From Antedon mediterranea (taxonomy: Eukaryota; Echinodermata; Crinoidea; Comatulida; Antedonidae), in assembly GCF_964355755.1 (NCBI RefSeq), contig NC_092676.1, positions 27,634,288-27,698,287 on the forward strand: 64,000 bases of DNA. The letters run 5' to 3'. Shown one piece after another: positions 57,501 through 64,000 of this stretch; the first letter of the stretch is position 1, and the number at the start of each line of letters is the position of its first letter. A model generated the notes under the pieces. The model did not search any database, was not told the origin of the DNA, and saw only the letters and a list, made by a program, of their open reading frames with translations. The position numbers and the translations under genes were made by a program.

Positions 57501-58063
57501 CAAATACAAGACTTTCCGGGAAAACCAGACATACAGTATTGTATTGGGCCAGCCCACAGGTGTCAGGTATTGGAAGAGTTGACTAAATCATATTACATTT
57601 AGTTACTCAAATACATTAATAGCTTTCAAAATAAATTTGATATAGTTAACAAAAATCTACCATCTGTCCATATGAATGATAAAGTATAACCCCATATTTG
57701 GAACACCCCCCATTCAGGGGACACTTTGTATGGTTCTTAATAGGAGTTTTACTGTATACAATTATATTACATTGCTTGTCATTTTCATTCATTCATTGCA
57801 TAAGTTCATTTCATTTTTTTAACCATCAAAAATTTTCATTCCTGTAATCATTCACAGCTCTGAGTGCCGCTTTTGGAGTCGGACTTCTCTCTGCGGTTAT
57901 TTTTACCGCTATGTGCGTAAAACAACGAACATACCGCCAAGCGCCGTGTAATTACAAACCGATAATAGACACGTCACTCGACATGTACGAACAAGAAGAC
58001 AACGATATCAACCAGGTTATTATCCAAACGCCCGATCAACCAATTGAAGGCAGATTACCTTAA
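54558..58063 (+). CDS. ENPP5-like: ENPP4/5-like ectonucleotide pyrophosphatase/phosphodiesterase, paralogue B
   Basis: Tandem paralogue 423 bp after the stop of A. Exons 54558-55416, 55961-56158, 56967-57290 and 57858-58063; phases agree; 528 residues. Signal peptide within residues 1-30. Complete catalytic set: Asp46 (ISLDGF), nucleophile Thr82 in TKTFPNHY, Asp201/His205 in HEPDRTGH, Asp248/His249 in SDHGM, and VAHGP. Unlike A, a Ser/Thr/Pro-rich stalk (ENSTDVFEPSMPVVVPTSGG) precedes the TM helix (ISAIVALSAAFGVGLLSAVI), followed by a 50-residue cytoplasmic tail with YEQEDND. The TM helix spans the last intron. If that intron is kept, the frame ends at 57343 with another hydrophobic tail. Very likely active. 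Confidence 0.94.
56268..56567. mobile_element. Dispersed repeat, TATTGTCCCCCT family, copy 2
   Basis: Matches 43767-44110 at start, middle and end. It lies in ENPP-B intron 2. Confidence 0.65.
57410..57586. mobile_element. CTGTCAACTCTC MITE, copy 2
   Basis: TACAGTCAACTCTCC ... GAAGAGTTGACTA with a shared interior (TTCTTGAGGTCCAAAATT). Inside ENPP-B intron 3. Confidence 0.65.
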
Positions 58064-59540
58064 TGCAATGGATTAACATGTTTAACTAGGATTTATTGGT
58101 AATGGATTAGTAAAGGTGGATTAACCTAACAAATACATAGATTTTTTTAAAAGTGCAAAAATAACAACTACTAACTGTACCCACCACCATATTTAAACTT
58201 ATTGTTTATATTATCAATTAAAAAATGAAATTAGGCACTGGATGGCTTTGGGGTTATTGTAATATTTATCATTCCGCTAGCTACATGCGATGCTGTCGAT
58301 ATTTTAATAGCATATTTAACACAATTGCTTTCTACTAATTGTTTATCTTATTTAGTACAGTACTTTTTGATTTCTTTCTTTATTCATCCAAAAAATACAT
58401 AAACATTATAATATAAAACATTAAAAATAATTGGATAAAAAGGAAGAAAAGAATGCAACTTCATGCCTATCTAGCTCTACTCCCTGTATAACTAAAAGAT
58501 TTCAATTTTATTCAAATCAAACCGCATTATGATAGAATTTAATTACTAATAAAAACTACTGCATACCCATAGGTATTTATATATATATATTTATTACTGA
58601 TTAACTTGATAATTTAATAACTAACCATACAGTATGAAACACCATCAGAAGGTTGGGATAATCAATGTACTGTTTTTTACCAAAAATGTCTTTTTTGTGC
58701 AAATGTATGGTACTATAAACTAAATTTTGATAAACCAAAACTGTTATCTTTTTATTATATTATTTTTACTTTAAATTACCAGCGACATATGATTTCTAAA
58801 TATTTAGATCTAGATATCTAGATTTATGTTATATTTTCTATGCAATCTTAAGCTCTGTCTACACTATCAAACTAGTTTGAAAAATATGGTAGTGCTATGC
58901 CCAAATATGGTAGTGATAAGACATCATCATGTCCATATATGGCCAAATCAAATTTTGTTGTCACATACAGTTTGATAGTGTAGACAAAGCTTTAGGCAAA
59001 TTTTATATTTTAATATCATTTAGTAGAATTTTCTTATTTTTGCCATGTGGTCTTTTCGATATAAGATGCACTTTAAAAAATAAAATGACATAATACTTTT
59101 ATTTTCAAACATAATCTATAAATATTATATGCTGGTTGTTTTTGGCCTCTTGTAAGGTTTTATTCATTTCCGAAAATTATATTGTGTATTACATAAAAGT
59201 ATAGTAAAGCGACCAAAACAAAATATAGATTTTATCATTTAATCTGAATTATATTATACATATTCATAACCTGTGAAGAGTGAAATTATTGTAATTTCAC
59301 TCTTGCCTGGTCAAAACAGTAGAATCCATATTCTATGGACCAAAAAAATAGGGATTGGTTGTAGTGTTTAAATATTTAATTTACGGGAAAGGGTTGACTG
59401 AATATGGTTTCCCAAAGTAGAGGTTCTGTAAGTAAATAAAAAGTTGTATATTTAATTAAGCTAATGTTGAACTGTATGTTTTGGATATAATATAATTAAA
59501 TTTATTTTGCATTTCAAAATAAAAAACTCTTTAATTTTGT
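58064..59540. other. AT-rich intergenic stretch, no gene seen
   Basis: Apart from MITE copy 14 it holds only AT-rich sequence and an ATATATATATAT run near 58580. Confidence 0.5.
58850..58992. mobile_element. CArG-bearing MITE, copy 14 (full length, reverse order)
   Basis: AAGCTCTGTCTACACTATCA ... GTTTGATAGTGTAGACAAAG. The CArG-bearing repeat comes first (CCAAATATGG) and CCATATATGG second, i.e. the opposite orientation to most copies. Confidence 0.8.
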
Positions 59541-59756
59541 TAACGACGTCGTGCAACCAGAACGACAACGATGTCGCGCAACAACCACGACGTCGCGCAA
59601 CCGCAACGACAACGCGCAACCACAACGATGCCACGACGGCGTTGCCGACATCTCGGCAATGGCAACTTATTTGGAATCGAACATCACAAACGGCATTTCA
59701 TTCATACGATGTGCGCTAATATCCCTCACCCGGTACAACTCGTATCTGGAAACTAA

Positions 59757-59960
59757 AGCCTGTTTTCCTGTCGATGTTATTCTACGCTATCGTTAACAAT
59801 AATCGGCGATCTTCCACGTAAACATTTACATGTTAACGATTTACAGGAAAAGGTACTTGCTATCGTTATCATTTCAACTTGATCGTTTTCAAACGATCGT
59901 CGTTGAACTGTTAACGATCAACGACGATAGCGTCGAATAACGTCGACAGGAAAACAGGTT
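59757..59960. mobile_element. 204-bp Harbinger-like MITE, copy 2
   Basis: AGCCTGTTTTCCTGTCGATG ... CGTCGACAGGAAAACAGGTT, flanked by TAA on both sides. In the opposite order relative to 21763-21955 (TTTACAGGAAAAGGTACTTG inside). Confidence 0.8.
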
Positions 59961-60949
59961 TAAGTATATTCTGAGTCCGCTTTAGCTTCCTCCCTACCTA
60001 CCATTCTTATTAAAAATGTAAATTTCACTATCTGCTATTAAATGTGTACTATATGCCGACAGACCTTCTGCTATTAAATTATACGCATTTATATGTGATA
60101 TCTGATGGATGTTTAATTAATATATTATAGATTATTCTATAAAATTAATGATTGATTTGAGTCCATCTGTTAATGCATCGCAGATATTTAAAAACAAGTT
60201 GCATCACATTCAGTGGCGGATACGGGCATTAAAATAGAGCTTGAAAATATTTATTAGGGGCGCGCGCTCTCAGACTCAAAAATTCGCAGACAATATTTTT
60301 TAATATCTGATTGCTTGTATTAGTAATACCATGAACATATAAATTAGATCTAATTCAGGCCTATAGTTTCATTGTTATACAAATCCGTTACCCTAAATAT
60401 AAGGAGTTCAGTTCATTTTGTCCTTTATCCTCTGACCAATCTTCATTATTATAACCTTACCATCGCCTACGTACAGTACATGGCATAGCTCTTATAAGCA
60501 CGAAAGACTGACCTAAACCTTTATTAGAAGTAAATCATATTCCAATCACCCCGCGAACACAATTCTCAGTTAAAGCATCAGTTAAAGCATCAAAAAGATA
60601 ATTCTATAGCTTTAAAAAACAAAGAAACTTACTTACTAAAGCATGCCCCATCGTGCAGTCTCTCAAATAATCCTTGCCTTGGCGCGGCGCGCATTCACAA
60701 CCACATGGACGCAGCTATGCAAATTACCTACATTATTGGGATGTTTTATACCATATCCATAAAACAATCGGGAGATATGGCACTAGGGTAAGGCGGGAGG
60801 ATGTCTTTCAAATGAGCCAAATGGAAAGCTCCTAAAGCTTTGTGGGTTATCATAGAAAACCCTATATAATGTTTTTTTTCTGCGCAATATCGGGATTCAA
60901 ACTCTCGTGATTTAATCGGTAAACTTGTGAGGTATTGCATAACAATCAA

Positions 60950-61085
60950 ATCCAAAGGCTGTGGGTCAGTGTCTGGATCTCAATGATGAACTTACAAAAT
61001 AAAATAAACTAAATAAAAACGAGAAAGTAAAACAGACAGAAAATTAGCAGAGCTTTCGGGAAACACTAGCCCTTTCGGTTTCAAG
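60950..61085 (-). mobile_element. Penelope-like/retrozyme-type fragment, minus strand
   Basis: Reverse complement shows GGGCTAGTGTTTCCCGAAAG, CTCTGCTAATTTTCTG and later CATTGAGATCCAGACACT. The CTGATGA core is lost (CTTGAAACCGAAA). Confidence 0.45.
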
Positions 61086-61449
61086 TGATATATATATATG
61101 TATTTAGGTAGTAGTAGAGGCCTAAGGTTTATTCATAATTAAAATATCATCTTATTGACACTACAGTTAATTAGATTGGTTTACCTCCTAGTAGATTTAA
61201 CAGTTTTGTTTTGAGTAGTACTAGCTAGTCGCATACAGCAGGGAAATGTGTATAAACATTGGAATACAATTGATGAACAGAATCGATGTTGAAGAGATTG
61301 ATGAATGCATTAAACATGTTAACGTCGACGACTATTACGACCGTTGCTAGACAACTAACGCTTAAGAAATCCATCATCATCCAAAGTGAGAAGAAGATAT
61401 TAAGGGATCCTCTCGACTCAAATAAATAAGGGTTCTCCTTGAAATTCAG

Positions 61450-61740
61450 ATTCGATTTTTCGGTTGAGAGGGGAGAGGAGGAAGGAGGAAGATTGAGGAG
61501 AAGAGAGGGAGAGGAGGGAAAGAGAAGGAGAGGATGAGGAGGGGAAGAGAGGGTGAGAAAGGAAGAGGAAAGGGTGAGGAGTGAGAGGAGGAGGGAAAGA
61601 GAAGGTGAAGAGGGACATTGAGGAGAAGAGAGGACGAGGAGGGAGGGGGGGGGGGCGGAGGAGAAGAGAGGGGGAGGAGGAAGAAGGGGAAGGGGGAAGA
61701 AGAGAGGAAGAGGAGAAGAGAGTGGGAGACGATGGGGGAA
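61450..61740. repeat. Polypurine (GGA/GAGA) tract, about 290 bp
   Basis: Almost only A and G on the plus strand, with a G-run at 61644-61652. Mirror-like stretches could form triplex (H-DNA). The minus-strand open frame here is low-complexity Ser/Pro/Leu. Confidence 0.85.
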
Positions 61741-61939
61741 TGAATGTTTAATGCTTACAAATACTAAATTAATTACTGAAATTAAACATGTTATAATATT
61801 ATTTTTTCCTGTTTATTTCTCTTGTATTCATGTACAATTATTACACTATTTTCTAAATCTAAAGTTCCTTACACCACTGTCCTGCAGTAGACTTTTGCTT
61901 TTATTACAAAGTATATATTATTTCAATTTTATTTACACA

Positions 61940-62055
61940 AAAATAACATAACCATATTTAATAACATAACATAACCATATTACATAACATAACCATATTA
62001 CATACATAACCATATTTAATAACATAACATAACATAACCATATTTAATAACATTT
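61940..62055. repeat. ATAACATAACCATATT microsatellite
   Basis: Imperfect repetition of AACATAACCATATT blocks. Confidence 0.75.
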
Positions 62056-62140
62056 TAAACAGCAGAACCTTGTTTACTGTATTGCACAGAAAAATATTTG
62101 TTCCATTACTCTTTGTTCCAAAACCTCATTTTAATGTTTG

Positions 62141-62773
62141 ATGCTGTGATATTATAGTACACACACTAGCAATGCAAGCTGTGATATTATAGTACACACA
62201 CTAGCAATGCAAGCTGTGATATTATAGTACACACACTAGCAATGCAAGCTGTGATATTATAGTACACACACTAGCAATGCAAGCTGTGATATTATAGTAC
62301 ACACACTAGCTATGCAAGCTGTGATATTATAGTACACACACTAGCAATGCAAGCTGTGATATTATAGTACACACACTAGCTATGCAAGCTGTGATATTAT
62401 AGTACACACACTAGCAATGCAAGCTGTGATATTATAGTACACACACTAGCAATGCAAGCTGTGATATTATAGTACACACACTAGCAATGCAAGCTGTGAT
62501 ATTATAGTACACACACTAGCAATGCAAGCTGTGATATTATAGTACACACACTAGCAATGCAAGCTGTGATATTATAGTACACACACTAGCAATGCAAGCT
62601 GTGATATTATAGTACACACACTAGCAATGCAAGCTGTGATATTATAGTACACACACTAGCAATGCAAGCTGTGATATTATAGTACACACACTAGCTATGC
62701 AAGCTGTGATATTATAGTACACACACTAGCAATGCAAGCTGTGATATTATAGTACACACACTAGCAATGCAAG
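62141..62773. repeat. 35-bp minisatellite, about 18 units
   Basis: GCTGTGATATTATAGTACAC followed by ACACTAGCAATGCAA; almost identical units, with a CTATGCAA variant in three of them. High homogeneity suggests recent expansion. Confidence 0.93.
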
Positions 62774-62779
62774 ACTGAT

Positions 62780-64000
62780 TGAAACATCTCAAACAAAATC
62801 TAAGTCTGCTTTAACAGATAAAACAGAGCAGTAGATTTCATTACCCAAAATAAAAGCACATTGTAAAAATGTAGGGGTCGTGGTTCGGACCCAATAGCCA
62901 CCCTCTGAAAATCTACCTATACAAGACACTCCATTTCAAATGTTCAATAGTTAATATCAGTGAATTGGTTTTGGTATAATATATTGGCCCCAATACACAG
63001 GCAACATAGGTAAATTATAAAGGTATTAACTGTTAGGAGATCATTGTAATAAGCCTCAGCATATTATGTATTAAGGTCGGCAGTCTTATCCACGCCGCCC
63101 TATCCTCTCTAGAATTTTTAAATCAGGTAATTTACACCCGAGTGGCATTGAACCCAGGGATTTCTGTATAAAGTGTGCTATACTCACACTCACCTACCAC
63201 AACTCTTAAATATGTTGTTTACAGGGATATCGCGTGCATTTACCATAAAGATTATAATGCCCGCAAAAGTAATAAAATAAGCAATATAATTTCAAATTTC
63301 AATGTTTTTCCCTAATAAACTCTACGTTATTCATCATAAAATTATACAATGACTTTTCCATATGTGAATACGATATAACTATACATGTACCCATTTTATC
63401 TGCATATAAAATGTCTATAAACAAAGTCTAAACATTGGTATTATTGCAAAACTGTATTGCTTAATAAACTGTTCGTTGCTATGTACAGTATATTCATATC
63501 CAATTGCTTTATTAACTTCATATCGATTTTAAACATTTTACAGCCATGAACTATATCAAAACATATTGCACTGTGTCATCTGTATTTTTTACGAGTTGAT
63601 GCATATTAGTTTCATTTTCTATTTTATCAAATATTAGTGCAGCAAATGCATACAGAAATTATTATATTTGTATTGAATTTACAATACAATAAATCTATGT
63701 AAACAAAAATATTACAATTAATTAAATTAATGTTTGAAGGTTTGCAGGGCGAAATTAATATGTTGATATAAAGTTTACGGTACACCACGTATGTAGTTCT
63801 GAAAAAGAACTATCGACTTTCTCAACGTTTCGATTGATATATGCTTCGATCTTCCCTGGGACACGTATGTTTCAATGTACCTGTACCGCGACCATTATAA
63901 TCAATAAAATTATTATACCAGTATTTATTGTTCAGTATTAAAAGAAATTCTGGTTAGGTTCTGCACCGTTAAAACATGCGCACTTTTGTTTAATTTTGAT
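62780..64000. other. AT-rich end of window, no gene seen
   Basis: A decayed tRNA-like B box on the minus strand near 63145 (GGGTTCAATGCCACTCGGG) suggests a SINE remnant at 63080-63200; nothing else recognised. Confidence 0.45.

Noticed and set aside
59551-59796. Three overlapping frames rich in Arg/Thr/Asn
   Set aside because: Low-complexity CAACGAC repeats beside a MITE; three frames open at once indicates composition, not coding.
61418-61618. Minus-strand 66-codon Ser/Pro/Leu frame
   Set aside because: Product of the polypurine tract.

Overview
The window is nuclear DNA of an animal. It is AT-rich, with multi-exon genes, GT-AG introns and dense repeats. DNAI7 (ciliary dynein), CEP43/FOP (centriole), a two-LIM CSRP, SLC37A4, a NAGPA-like gene and ENPP4/5-like ectoenzymes, together with the divergence of all of them from vertebrates, suggest an invertebrate deuterostome, most likely an echinoderm. 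That assignment is inference. No bacterial, viral or CRISPR locus was seen.

Layout. 0.3-4.6 kb (+): the last seven exons of DNAI7. 6.4-8.8 kb (-): CSRP with two alternative last exons; its promoter may lie near 13.6 kb. 15.0-19.6 kb (+): SLC37A4 with a pair of mutually exclusive exons. 19.6-27.5 kb: repeats, a 15-bp minisatellite, a 1.3-kb foldback element and one intronless single-pass membrane protein (-, 22.75-23.49 kb). 27.6-29.8 kb (+): a BHMT-like homocysteine methyltransferase. 32-33 kb: a dead LINE fragment. 33.1-34.3 kb (+): a small secreted Cys-containing peptide. 34.4-37.3 kb: a palindromic satellite. 38.0-45.0 kb (-): CEP43 carrying two EF-hands. 45.6-48.5 kb (+): a NAGPA-like gene head-to-head with CEP43. 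49.1-49.2 kb (-): a possible 34-residue membrane micropeptide. 50.3-54.1 and 54.6-58.1 kb (+): two tandem ENPP4/5-like genes. 58-64 kb: no gene seen, only repeats.

The genes do not form one pathway; they are independent loci. All exon coordinates were read by hand from splice signals, phase and protein similarity, and none has transcript support here.

The most notable signals are: (1) a MITE family, 14 copies in 64 kb, that carries at least 21 perfect CArG boxes (SRF sites); (2) two 136-nt mutually exclusive exons in SLC37A4, separated by only 58 bp; (3) tandem amplification of both splice sites of one DNAI7 exon; (4) canonical EF-hands inside CEP43; (5) a higher-order satellite of nested hairpins; (6) TAA stops embedded in or touching AATAAA in several genes.
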